This document shows positions 1 to 6,751 of a stretch of DNA of 52,630 nt, piece by piece. This DNA comes from Streptomyces sp. Ru71 (GTDB lineage Bacteria > Actinomycetota > Actinomycetes > Streptomycetales > Streptomycetaceae). Within the stretch, counting starts at the first letter, position 1. Every line of letters starts with the position of its first letter. The notes beneath the pieces were generated by a model that did not search any database, had not been told where the DNA came from, and worked only from the letters and a program-made list of their open reading frames with translations. Location: assembly GCF_002920535.1 (NCBI RefSeq), contig NZ_PQSS01000054.1, positions 1 to 52,630 of the forward strand, written 5' to 3'. The position numbers were made by a program, and so were the translations under genes.

Positions 1-106
1 AATCCAGCAGGCGCGTCACGAGGTGCGAGCCGAGGAAACCCGCGCCGCCGGTGACCAGGGCCCGGCGCCACGGGGGCGGAGAGCCGAGCGGGAGTGCCGA
101 CGTCAT
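1..106 (-). CDS. NAD-dependent epimerase/dehydratase, N-terminal fragment (cut by window edge)
   Basis: Only the first 35 codons lie in the window; the rest is beyond base 1. Reading leftwards from the ATG at 106-104, the peptide reaches ALVTGGAGFLGSHL at about residues 16-29. That is the beta1-alphaA Rossmann turn (GxxGxxG) of extended short-chain dehydrogenases such as UDP-sugar 4-epimerases and dTDP-glucose 4,6-dehydratases, which bind NAD(P). The substrate cannot be judged from this fragment. The gene is divergent from the MFS gene to its right. Confidence 0.75.
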   Translation of the reverse strand, partial: MTSALPLGSPPPWRRALVTGGAGFLGSHLVTRLLD

Positions 107-554
107 GAGAAGGGCCCCCTTCCCGGGTGGTACACAAGCCTGCTCCCGCCGTGAGGAGCCGCATCCGGGTGCCCCGCCCAGTCGCTTTCATACTCTGACG
201 TCTGGTGCTGGCGTGACCGCCGTGGCCAGGGAGACAGCTCCGGTTCACGGGCTCCGGCGGCCGGGGGACGGGCCGCGCCGGGGTGACGGGCGCCACGCTC
301 TCACCGGCCGGCGGAACGGGGCGCCGGGAGCCTGTGAGCAAACCCACTCGCAGTTCAAGTCCCGTGGGGTGGCGGTGATTTGAGGGCTCCGGCATGCCCT
401 GCGGCCGGGCGTTGGCGACCACTCGGCACCCCCTTCTGCCACGATGGTCCGCGCCGAAATCCCGGCATCGGAACGACCGTGCAGCGCAGCCGGCGTTCAT
501 CGTGACCGCCGACTCGCCCCACCGAGTCCCCGACTCGTCTTCGAGTACCGCACT
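107..554. other. Intergenic region between divergent epimerase and MFS genes
   Basis: About 450 bases without a convincing gene. Short open frames here lack a Shine-Dalgarno sequence and homology-like motifs. The only structure I can support is the cluster of GACTCG/CGAGTC half-sites at 511-546. A T-loop-like GTTCAAGTC at about 353 does not belong to a foldable tRNA. Confidence 0.5.
511..546. promoter_or_regulatory. Cluster of inverted GACTCG/CGAGTC half-sites before the MFS gene
   Basis: GACTCG (511-516), CGAGTC (523-528), GACTCG (532-537) and CGAGT (542-546) form two adjacent inverted repeats with 6- and 4-base spacers, ending 8 bases before the proposed GTG start at 555. They could be an operator for a dimeric repressor, or hairpins in the leader that hide the start site. 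No regulator gene is adjacent, so the role is inferred. Confidence 0.45.
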
Positions 555-1943
555 GTGTCTTCCTCGCCTGATTCCGCCCTGCCCGTGCCCGCCCCCGACA
601 CCGCCGCCGCGCCGCGCACCCGCGCGTCCCGCTCGCCGTGGCGTTCCCTGCGCCACCGCAGCATGCGCTGGTGGTCGCTGGCGAACTTCGTCTCCAACGC
701 CGGCACGTGGATGCAGCTCACGGTGCAGAACCTGCTGGTCCTGCAGATCACCGGGTCCGCCGCCGCCACCGGTCTGTCGATGTCGGTGCAGGCCGCGCCC
801 GCGCTGTTCATGAGCCTGCTGGGCGGCGCCGCCGTGGACCGATGGCCGCGGAAGCTGACCGCGGCCGTCAGCCAGGCGCTGCTCGGGGCCGTGGCCTTCA
901 CCACGGCGCTGCTCGTGGCGCTGGACCGGCTGGACATGACCTCCCTGATGGTGCTGGCCGCCGTCACCGGCATCGTCGCCACGGTCGACGGACCGGCGTG
1001 CGCCCTGCTGGGCAACGATCTGGTGCCCGTCGAGGACGTGCCCTCCGCCATCGGCGTGGGCGCCCTGGTGCACAACTCCGGGCGGCTCGCGGGTGCGGCC
1101 CTGGCGGGTGTCACCGTCGGTGTCCTCGGTACGGCCTCGGCGTACGCGGCGAACGGTCTGTCGTTCCTCTTCGTGACGGCGGTGATCCCCTTCCTGCGTC
1201 CCGCACCCGGAGCGGCCGGGCGCGGCGAGGGTGCCGCTCGGCTGGCCACGGCGTCACGGCGTGGGCGCGGTGGCAGTGGCGGTCGCGGTAAGGACATGAC
1301 TGTGCGGGAGGGGCTCGCCTTCTTCGTGCGCCGGCCTCGTCTGCTGGCCCTGGCCGGGATCACCGGCATCAGCGCGGTCTTCGGCCGCAACTACCAGCTG
1401 ACGCTCGCCGTCCTGGTCACCGGGCCGCTCGCGGGCGGTGCGGGTTCCTTCGGCACGGTGTCCACCGTGCTGGCCGTCGGCGGCATCCTCGGCGCGATCC
1501 TCGGCGCCCGGCTGCGCCGCCCGTCGGTGCGGGTGGTCGGCATGCTGGCCGCCACGGGTGGACTGCTGCAGGTGGTCGCCGGACTGTCGCCGTCGCTGGC
1601 GGTGCTGCTGGTCATGGTGCTGCCGATGGCCGTGGTGGAGTCCGTGTCCGACACCGCCGGCACGGCCGTGCTGCAGACCGACCCGCCGGCCCATCTGCGG
1701 GGGCGGGTGCTGGGTGTGTGGAGCAGCATCGGCACGGTGTGGGGCCTGGGCGGCCCGCCCGCGCTGGGTCTGCTCATGGAGTGGGCCGGTGCGCGGGGCG
1801 CCCTGGTGACCGGTGGCCTCCTCATCGCGGGCACCATCGGAGCGGGTCTGCTGCTTCGCGACCGCCGCACGCCGTCGCCGGTGACCCTGCGGGCCCGGGA
1901 GGGCGATCTGCCCGAGCGTGAGGCGCTGGGGACGGCGGCCTGA
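555..1943 (+). CDS. MFS transporter (EntS/MFS_3-like exporter)
   Basis: A major facilitator of about 460 residues. After a Ser/Pro/Ala-rich cytosolic lead, the first helix region has the MRWWSLANFVSNAGTWMQ pattern typical of the EntS-like branch (no interior signal peptide), followed by about 12 hydrophobic segments. A basic Arg/Gly-rich cytoplasmic loop (around 1240-1300) separates the two six-helix halves. Proteins of this family export siderophores, drugs or small metabolites by proton antiport; the substrate here is unknown. I chose GTG 555 because the family-like sequence begins just after it and the stretch upstream holds inverted repeats. An in-frame ATG at 444 would add 37 poorly conserved residues. 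The gene ends at a perfect hairpin shared with the convergent gene. Confidence 0.8.
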   Translation: MSSSPDSALPVPAPDTAAAPRTRASRSPWRSLRHRSMRWWSLANFVSNAGTWMQLTVQNLLVLQITGSAAATGLSMSVQAAPALFMSLLGGAAVDRWPRKLTAAVSQALLGAVAFTTALLVALDRLDMTSLMVLAAVTGIVATVDGPACALLGNDLVPVEDVPSAIGVGALVHNSGRLAGAALAGVTVGVLGTASAYAANGLSFLFVTAVIPFLRPAPGAAGRGEGAARLATASRRGRGGSGGRGKDMTVREGLAFFVRRPRLLALAGITGISAVFGRNYQLTLAVLVTGPLAGGAGSFGTVSTVLAVGGILGAILGARLRRPSVRVVGMLAATGGLLQVVAGLSPSLAVLLVMVLPMAVVESVSDTAGTAVLQTDPPAHLRGRVLGVWSSIGTVWGLGGPPALGLLMEWAGARGALVTGGLLIAGTIGAGLLLRDRRTPSPVTLRAREGDLPEREALGTAA

Positions 1944-1972
1944 GTCTCGGGCACGACGGCGCGGACGATACC

Positions 1973-2021
1973 GACGCGGCCGGGGGCGGCATCCACACCG
2001 GATGCCGCCCCCGGCCGCGTC
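1973..2021. terminator. Perfect 22-bp stem hairpin, bidirectional terminator
   Basis: Bases 1973-1994 and 2000-2021 are exact reverse complements (22 bp) around a 5-base ACACC loop. It lies midway between the convergent MFS gene (stop at 1943) and the unknown gene (stop at 2050). There is no T-tract, as is common for Streptomyces terminators, so it can serve both transcripts. Confidence 0.85.
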
Positions 2022-2049
2022 GTGTCGTCTGGCTCGGTCCGAGCGCCGC

Positions 2050-2577
2050 TCAGGCGATGAGCGCCTGTCCCGGGCGGAGCACATCCAGCAGCTGGGCGTG
2101 GTGCAGCTCGGCCACGGGGGCGAGCAGGTCGGGGTGGCGCAGCAGGGCGGCGGCGCGGCGGTCGCCGTCGTCGGGGGTCACGAGGCGGCGGAACTCCAAC
2201 GGAAGGCCTGCCGAGTGGTCCCCCTCCAGGAGTGCGGCCACCGCCTGGGCGGCCAGTTCCTCGTCCGTGAGCAGGCAGGCCGCCCAGCTGGCCACGACCT
2301 CGTCGACCCAGCTGCGCCAGGCGTCGTCGTCGCCGTCCGCGGCCGGGGCGCCGTCCGCGCCGGTGACCCAGTCGAGCCGGGCGGCGCCGCCTGGGCCGGC
2401 CATTCCGACCAGGGCGGCGTCCATCGCCGTCGGGTAGCGGAGCCAGGCGGCGACCGTGACGGCCTGCCGGGCCTGGACCTCGCACAGGGCGGAGGAGAGG
2501 GCGCCGCCGCACGCCGGGTAGGCGCTGGTCAGCCAGTGGGCGGTCGCCGCGATGAGCGGGGAGAGGTCTGCGTGCAC
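2050..2577 (-). CDS. Hypothetical protein, 175 aa
   Basis: I do not recognise the family. With the GTG at 2577 the product is about 175 residues, soluble, rich in Ala and Leu and largely alpha-helical, without signal peptide or membrane segment. It begins HADLSPLIAATAHWLTSAY and ends in a Leu-rich stretch that includes LLAPVAELHHAQLLDVL. GGACGG precedes the GTG at a plausible distance. An ATG further upstream (2679) would add an Arg/Pro-rich, low-complexity tail and run into the terminator region, so I prefer 2577. The sharply biased codon use supports a real gene. Confidence 0.6.
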   Translation of the reverse strand: MHADLSPLIAATAHWLTSAYPACGGALSSALCEVQARQAVTVAAWLRYPTAMDAALVGMAGPGGAARLDWVTGADGAPAADGDDDAWRSWVDEVVASWAACLLTDEELAAQAVAALLEGDHSAGLPLEFRRLVTPDDGDRRAAALLRHPDLLAPVAELHHAQLLDVLRPGQALIA

Positions 2578-2720
2578 TGCCGGGCCGTCCGAAGCCGCTG
2601 GGGGAAGGGGAGCAGTACAAAACGGTAGCCTCTGGGCCCGCGGGGGTGGTCCCCGCCGGTGACGTGCTTTCGGACACACCGGGCACGGGGGGCGGGGGTC
2701 GGCGTTGGTCTATTGAGGAG

Positions 2721-2746
2721 GCCCGCACCCTCGCTCGGGTGCGGGC
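2721..2746 (-). terminator. Hairpin terminator downstream of the 78-aa gene
   Basis: GCCCGCACCC (2721-2730) pairs exactly with GGGTGCGGGC (2737-2746) around a 6-base loop. It lies 22 bases past the stop of the leftward gene that ends at 2768. Confidence 0.75.
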
Positions 2747-2767
2747 CTTCGCTTCGTCGTCGCGGGA

Positions 2768-3004
2768 TCAGCTGCCGCTCAGCCGCGCCCGCAGGAGCTC
2801 CTTGCCCAGCTCGGCGCCCTTGCGGCTGTCTGCCTGTGCCTTGCGGAACAGGTCGGCGACCTCGGTGTCCTTCTCGCGCTCGGCATCCTGGATGTAGGTC
2901 TCCAGCCGGAGCGCGTTGCTCAGGCACGCCTCGACGTACCAGATGAGGTTGTAGTCCTTGTCCTGCGTGCCGGTGACGCCGCCGGTCTCCGTGTTGCTGG
3001 TCAT
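2768..3004 (-). CDS. Small conserved-looking hypothetical protein, 78 aa
   Basis: A small acidic/basic helical protein starting MTSNTETGGVTGTQDKDYNL with a core reading YNLIWYVEACLSNALRLE and a charged C-terminal half (EREKDTEVADLFRKAQADSRKGAELG in pieces) that looks like an amphipathic helix or coiled coil. There is no signal peptide. The ATG at 3004 is preceded on its strand by GGAGGGTGCCCGC, a good ribosome-binding site. It is a single-gene unit, closed by a hairpin at 2721-2746. Function unknown; the compact size and helical pattern suggest a small regulatory or structural protein, but that is a guess. Confidence 0.7.
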   Translation of the reverse strand: MTSNTETGGVTGTQDKDYNLIWYVEACLSNALRLETYIQDAEREKDTEVADLFRKAQADSRKGAELGKELLRARLSGS

Positions 3005-3120
3005 GCGGGCACCCTCCGTCCGATTCAGCGGTTGCCGTCAGTGGCGGGCGGGTACCCACGCGGGCGGTCACCACACGGGGGCAGGGGCGGGGGCTCGTTG
3101 TTCGTCTGGGGGTGGGTGGG

Positions 3121-3245
3121 GGGTTGCTCGCGGGTGCCTGCGGCGGCCCGTTGCGGTTGCGTTGTGGCTGGTGTAGCGCCTTCGGTCCGGTGGGTGAGTC
3201 GGGGCCGGGGTGGGGGGTATCCGTCCTCGGTCCGGCCCACTGTCC
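3121..3245 (+). repeat. Dispersed Streptomyces-type intergenic repeat, copy A
   Basis: The order of elements GTTGCTCGCGGGTGCCTGCGG, GGCCCGTTGCGGTTGCG, TGTGGCTGG, TAGCGCC, then GGTGGGGGGTATCC recurs with small changes at 18421-18600 (opposite strand) and partly at 27806-27912. Copy A lacks the inner block containing CGCAGTTCCCCGCGCCC that the other copies have, so it looks like an internally deleted form. Confidence 0.7.
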
Positions 3246-3396
3246 CCGACACGGCGAGGGTCGGCGGTGCCGGCCGCTGCGGGCGGACACCCCCCACCCC
3301 ACCCCCTCCCCGCCGTCGGCGGCCATCCCACCGCCGTGGCGTGCGTCCGCCATCGACTTAGCCGCGGGCCGCCGCGCGGGGGCAGCACCCGTATCC

Positions 3397-3770
3397 GCAT
3401 AGCTGCGGGCAGTCGTGCCGCTGGGGCGGACGGGTGGGCGGCTGGGGTCCCCCCGGCTCGAAGAGCTTGGGGGAGGCACCCCGTCACGCCGGGCTGCGTC
3501 ACCCACCCCCGGCCCGCAACGCCGGGGGTGCAGGCCCCTACCTGCATAGCTGCGGGCAGTCGTGCCGCTGGGGCGGCACGGGTGGGCGCAGCGGCACCCC
3601 GTCGCGCCGGGCTGCGCAACCCACCCCCGGCCCGCCACAGCACCGGGCACCAGTCGGCGCCGGGCTGCATAGCCCCGGCCGCGCCGGCCGCAAAGCGACG
3701 CCGGGTGCGCAACCCACCCCCGGCCGGTCATGTCGCCGCGCGCCAACGCACCGCCGGGTGCGCAACCCGA
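3397..3770. repeat. Local GC-rich repeat array
   Basis: A 33-base unit starting GCATAGCTGCGGGCAGTCGT occurs identically at 3397-3429 and 3544-3576. A second unit of about 42 bases (GCACCCCGTC..., ending in CCCACCCCCGGCCCGC) occurs at 3476-3517 and 3594-3635 with few differences. Shorter forms of its end lie near 3695-3730 and 3749-3775. The pattern suggests duplication of an intergenic element, not coding sequence. Confidence 0.75.
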
Positions 3771-3828
3771 ACCACGCCAGGCGCAGCCGGGGTGCGTAGG
3801 TGCCGCCCCGCGGGCATAAGCTCGGCGG

Positions 3829-4449
3829 ATGGCGAAGTACTTCGACGTGCACCCCGACAACCCCCAGCCGCGCACCATCTCGCAGGTCGCCGCGAGCATC
3901 CGGGACGACGCGCTCATCGCGTACCCGACCGACTCCTGCTACGCGCTGGGCTGCCGGCTCGGCAGCCGCGACGGGATGGAGCGGATCCGTTCCATCCGGC
4001 AGCTGGACGACCGGCACCACTTCACCCTGGTGTGCCAGGACTTCGCCCAGCTCGGCCAGTTCGTGCGGGTGGACAACGACGTGTTCCGGGCGATCAAGGC
4101 GTCGACCCCGGGCAGTTACACCTTCATCCTCCCGGCGACCAGGGAGGTGCCCCGCATGCTGCAGCACCCGAAGAAGAAGACGGTCGGCGTGCGCATCCCC
4201 GACCACACGGTGACCCAGGCCCTGGTCGCCGAGCTCGGGGAGCCGTTGCTGTCGAGCACGCTGCTGCTGCCCGGTGAGGAGGAGCCGATGACGCAGGGCT
4301 GGGAGATCAAGGACCGCCTCGACCACGTACTGGACGCGGTGCTCGACTCAGGTGACTGCGGCACCGAGCCGACGACGGTGATCGACTTCTCGGGCGGCGA
4401 GGCGGAGATCGTCCGCCACGGGGCCGGGGACACCTCGCGCTTCGAGTGA
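3829..4449 (+). CDS. YciO/YrdC/Sua5-family protein (threonylcarbamoyl-AMP synthase fold)
   Basis: 206 residues, the length of the YciO branch. The YrdC/Sua5 fold binds tRNA-like or nucleotide ligands; true TsaC enzymes make threonylcarbamoyl-AMP for t6A in tRNA. Visible landmarks are LIAYPTDSCYALGC near the N-terminus (the substrate pocket motif), LVCQDFAQLGQF, PGSYTFILPAT, KKKTVGVRIPDH and LLSSTLLLPGEEE. The SSTLL segment replaces the SAN motif of classical TsaC, which fits YciO, so the precise reaction is uncertain. The ATG at 3829 is the only sensible start. The gene stands alone behind the repeat region. Confidence 0.88.
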   Translation: MAKYFDVHPDNPQPRTISQVAASIRDDALIAYPTDSCYALGCRLGSRDGMERIRSIRQLDDRHHFTLVCQDFAQLGQFVRVDNDVFRAIKASTPGSYTFILPATREVPRMLQHPKKKTVGVRIPDHTVTQALVAELGEPLLSSTLLLPGEEEPMTQGWEIKDRLDHVLDAVLDSGDCGTEPTTVIDFSGGEAEIVRHGAGDTSRFE

Positions 4450-4542
4450 GAGGGGCTCTGACGGCCGACCACGTGTCCCATGCAACTATGTGGGGGCGCC
4501 GACCGCGCCATTGCCCCGCCGATCCAGGAAGAGGTGGCCACC

Positions 4543-5304
4543 GTGACCTCCGTCGAGGGAAGCGACGTCGACATCCCCACCCGGGACGGCACCGCTGACG
4601 GCTATCTGGCCCGGCCCGCCGACGGGCGGCCCCGTCCGGCCGTCCTGCTCTTTCAGGACGCCTTCGGTCTGCGCCCGCACCTGCGGTCGATGGCCGACCG
4701 GATCGCGGGGTCCGGCCGCGGGTACACGGTGCTGGTGCCGAACGTCTTCTACCGGCACGGGCGGGCCCCGGTCGTGGAGCTGCCCGAGTTCATCGACCCG
4801 GCCGCGCGCCCGGAGATCTGGGACAGGCTGCACCCGGTGATGCGGTCGCTGACGCCCGAGATGGCGATGCGCGACGCCGGCGCGTTCCTGGACTGGCTGG
4901 CCGGATCCCCGTCCACGGTGGACGGTCCGGTCGCCGTCACCGGGTACTGCATGGGTGCGCGGCTGGCGCTGCGCACGGCGGGCGCGTTCCCGGACCGGGT
5001 CGCCGCCGCGGCCGGCTTCCACGGCGGGCGGCTCGCGACGGACGCCCCGGACAGTCCGCACCTGGTGGCGGACCGGGTGAAGGCGGAGCTGTACTTCGGG
5101 CACGCCGACCAGGACCCGTCCATGGACGAGGAGCAGCAGCGGCGGCTGGAGCAGGCGCTGACCGCGGCGGGCGTGCGGCACCGCTGCGAGGTCTATCCGG
5201 GCGCACCGCACGGGTACACCCAGGCCGACACCTCCGCGTACCAGGAGGAGGGCGCCGCGCGTCACTGGGCGGCGCTGGAGGATCTGCTGGAGCGCACCTT
5301 CTAA
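4543..5304 (+). CDS. Dienelactone hydrolase family alpha/beta-hydrolase
   Basis: About 253 residues. The nucleophile motif is GYCMGARLAL, a Cys in place of the usual Ser, as in dienelactone hydrolases. The likely Asp is in GHADQDPSM and the catalytic His in PGAPHGY, giving the Cys-Asp-His triad in the expected order. The early VLLFQDAFGLRPHLRSMADR matches the family's oxyanion region. DLH proteins open lactone or ester rings in aromatic degradation, but paralogues act on unknown esters. I start at GTG 4543, which follows AGGAAGAGGTGG; an upstream ATG (4480) lacks a ribosome-binding site. Cytosolic. A good intrinsic terminator follows. Confidence 0.88.
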   Translation: MTSVEGSDVDIPTRDGTADGYLARPADGRPRPAVLLFQDAFGLRPHLRSMADRIAGSGRGYTVLVPNVFYRHGRAPVVELPEFIDPAARPEIWDRLHPVMRSLTPEMAMRDAGAFLDWLAGSPSTVDGPVAVTGYCMGARLALRTAGAFPDRVAAAAGFHGGRLATDAPDSPHLVADRVKAELYFGHADQDPSMDEEQQRRLEQALTAAGVRHRCEVYPGAPHGYTQADTSAYQEEGAARHWAALEDLLERTF

Positions 5305-5323
5305 GCGCCCCTTCGTTCTTCGG

Positions 5324-5362
5324 GACGCCCGTGGTTGTGCGCCGCGGGCGTCTTTCTTTGTT
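5324..5362 (+). terminator. Intrinsic terminator with T-rich tail
   Basis: GACGCCCG (5324-5331) pairs with CGGGCGTC (5345-5352) and is followed by TTTCTTTGTT. It is placed 20 bases after the stop of the dienelactone hydrolase gene and separates it from the GH64 promoter. Confidence 0.85.
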
Positions 5363-5369
5363 CATCTGA

Positions 5370-5397
5370 TTGACATGAACGCGTCTTGGCGTAAATC
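5370..5397 (+). promoter_or_regulatory. Promoter of the GH64 gene
   Basis: A perfect -35 hexamer TTGACA (5370-5375) is followed 16 bases later by TAAATC (5392-5397) as a fair -10. The operator directly follows. The GTG start lies about 50 bases downstream. Confidence 0.65.
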
Positions 5398-5411
5398 TGA
5401 GAGCGCTCTCA
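5398..5411. promoter_or_regulatory. LacI-family operator of the GH64 gene
   Basis: TGAGAGCGCTCTCA is a perfect 14-bp palindrome with a central CG. It has the form of the operators used by CebR and related sugar repressors of Streptomyces (CebR site TGGGAGCGCTCCCA). It abuts the -10 and covers the likely transcription start, so a bound repressor would block initiation. Control by beta-glucan oligosaccharides is inferred. Confidence 0.8.
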
Positions 5412-5454
5412 AGAACTGGTACGGACCAACCCCCCACACGTACGGAGGTGCAGC

Positions 5455-6654
5455 GTGCTCGCACGCCTCAAGCACCGGCTTCTCGCCGCCACGGCGGCCG
5501 CAGCCCTGATCGGTGGTGTCGTCGCCGTCGAGGCGCCCTCGACGGCACGCGCCGCGGTGCCCGAGACCATTCCGCTGAAGCTGACGAACAACTCGGGTCG
5601 CACCGAGCCCGTGTACATCTACACGCTCGGCACTCTGCTGACGACGGGGCAGCAGGGCTGGGCGGACGCGAGCGGCGCCTTCCACCCCTGGCCGGCCGGC
5701 GGGGTCCCGCCCGTGCCCGCGCCGGACGCGTCGATCCCGGGGCCGGCCGCCGGGCAGTCCACGACGATCCGCATCCCCAAGCTGTCCGGCCGGATCTACT
5801 TCTCCTACGGCCGCAAGCTGGACTTCCGGCTGGCGACCGGGGGGCTGGTCCAGCCGGCCGTGCAGAATCCGAGCGACCCCAACCGGGACATCCTCTTCAA
5901 CTGGTCGGAGTACACGCTCAACGACTCGGGTCTGTGGCTCAACAGCACACAGGTGGACATGTTCTCCGCCCCCTACGCGGTCGGGGTGCAGCGCTCCGAC
6001 GGCGCTACGGTCGGCACCGGCCATCTGAAGGCGGGCGGCTACCGAGGGGTGTTCAGCGCGCTGCGCGCTCAGCCGGGCGGCTGGGGCGGCCTGGTGCAGA
6101 CCCGCTCCGACGGCACCGTGCTGCGGGCGCTGTCCCCCGGACACGGGCTGGAGTCGGGGGCGCTGCCGGCGTCCGTCATGGACGACTACATCAACCGCGT
6201 CTGGCAGAAGTACGCCGGCTCCACCCTCACCGTCACCCCGTTCGCCGACCAGCCCGCCAGGAAGTTCTACGGCCGTGTCTCCGGCGGCGTCATGAACTTC
6301 ACCGACGGCACCAGCGCGGTCGTCACCAGCTTCGCCAAGCCGGACGCGGACAGCGTCTTCGGCTGCCACAAGCTGCTCGACGCCCCCAACGACCAGGTAC
6401 GCGGCCCGATCTCACGCACGCTGTGCGCGGGCTTCAACCGCTCCACGCTGCTGACCAATCCGAATCAGCCGGACACCTCGACCGCCGGCTTCTACCAGGA
6501 CGCGGTGACCAACCACTACGCGCGGATCATCCACGACCGCATGGCCGACGGGAAGGCGTACGCCTTCGCCTTCGACGACGTGGGCCACCAGGAGTCCCTG
6601 GTCCACGACGGCGCCCCGCGGCAGGCGTATCTGACGCTCGATCCGCTGGACTGA
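5455..6654 (+). CDS. Secreted GH64 beta-1,3-glucanase
   Basis: 399 residues. The start, GTG 5455, follows ACGGAGGTGCAGC. The N-terminus has basic residues, a hydrophobic core (LLAATAAAALIGGVVAVEA) and a likely cleavage after ARA, i.e. a Sec signal peptide of about 35 residues. The mature part matches the GH64 (laminaripentaose-producing glucanase, thaumatin-like) pattern: IPLKLTNNSGRTEPVYIYTLG, GRIYFSYGRKLDF, FNWSEYTLN, DYINRVWQKYAG and the C-terminal TNHYARIIHDRMADGKAYAF. Such enzymes cut fungal-cell-wall and storage beta-1,3-glucan. There is no added carbohydrate-binding module. A LacI-type operator overlaps its promoter. Confidence 0.92.
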   Translation: MLARLKHRLLAATAAAALIGGVVAVEAPSTARAAVPETIPLKLTNNSGRTEPVYIYTLGTLLTTGQQGWADASGAFHPWPAGGVPPVPAPDASIPGPAAGQSTTIRIPKLSGRIYFSYGRKLDFRLATGGLVQPAVQNPSDPNRDILFNWSEYTLNDSGLWLNSTQVDMFSAPYAVGVQRSDGATVGTGHLKAGGYRGVFSALRAQPGGWGGLVQTRSDGTVLRALSPGHGLESGALPASVMDDYINRVWQKYAGSTLTVTPFADQPARKFYGRVSGGVMNFTDGTSAVVTSFAKPDADSVFGCHKLLDAPNDQVRGPISRTLCAGFNRSTLLTNPNQPDTSTAGFYQDAVTNHYARIIHDRMADGKAYAFAFDDVGHQESLVHDGAPRQAYLTLDPLD

Positions 6655-6719
6655 CCGCCCTTCGCGGTGTTCATACCGCTGCAATGATCAAGTCGTAAGC
6701 TCGCACCGAGACCGTGTAC

Positions 6720-6733
6720 GGCACGTACGTGCC
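6720..6733. promoter_or_regulatory. 14-bp palindrome before the flavin monooxygenase gene
   Basis: GGCACGTACGTGCC is a perfect palindrome ending 8 bases before the Shine-Dalgarno sequence. It could be an operator (TetR/GntR-like size) or a leader hairpin. No local regulator explains it. Confidence 0.45.
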
Positions 6734-6751
6734 CGGACGACGGAGGTGCCC

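Larger units (their letters stand above)
3005..3828. other. Long non-coding, repeat-rich intergenic region
   Basis: More than 800 bases with open frames on every strand but none with a believable start or protein-like composition. The left half (about 3121-3250) is a copy of a dispersed repeat seen twice more in this window. The right half (3397-3770) is built from near-identical GC-rich units. No RNA gene is recognisable. Confidence 0.65.

Noticed and set aside
340..375. tRNA-like TpsiC sequence (GTTCAAGTC)
   Set aside because: The flanking bases CGCAG and CCCGT do not form the T-stem, and no acceptor or anticodon stem can be drawn around it.
3390..3780. CRISPR array
   Set aside because: Only two exact copies of the 33-base unit, unequal spacing and no unique spacers or cas genes.
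3005..3828. Long open frames across the repeat region on both strands
   Set aside because: They have repeat-derived Arg/Pro/Gly-rich composition, no ribosome-binding site and no known motif; high GC makes such frames common by chance.
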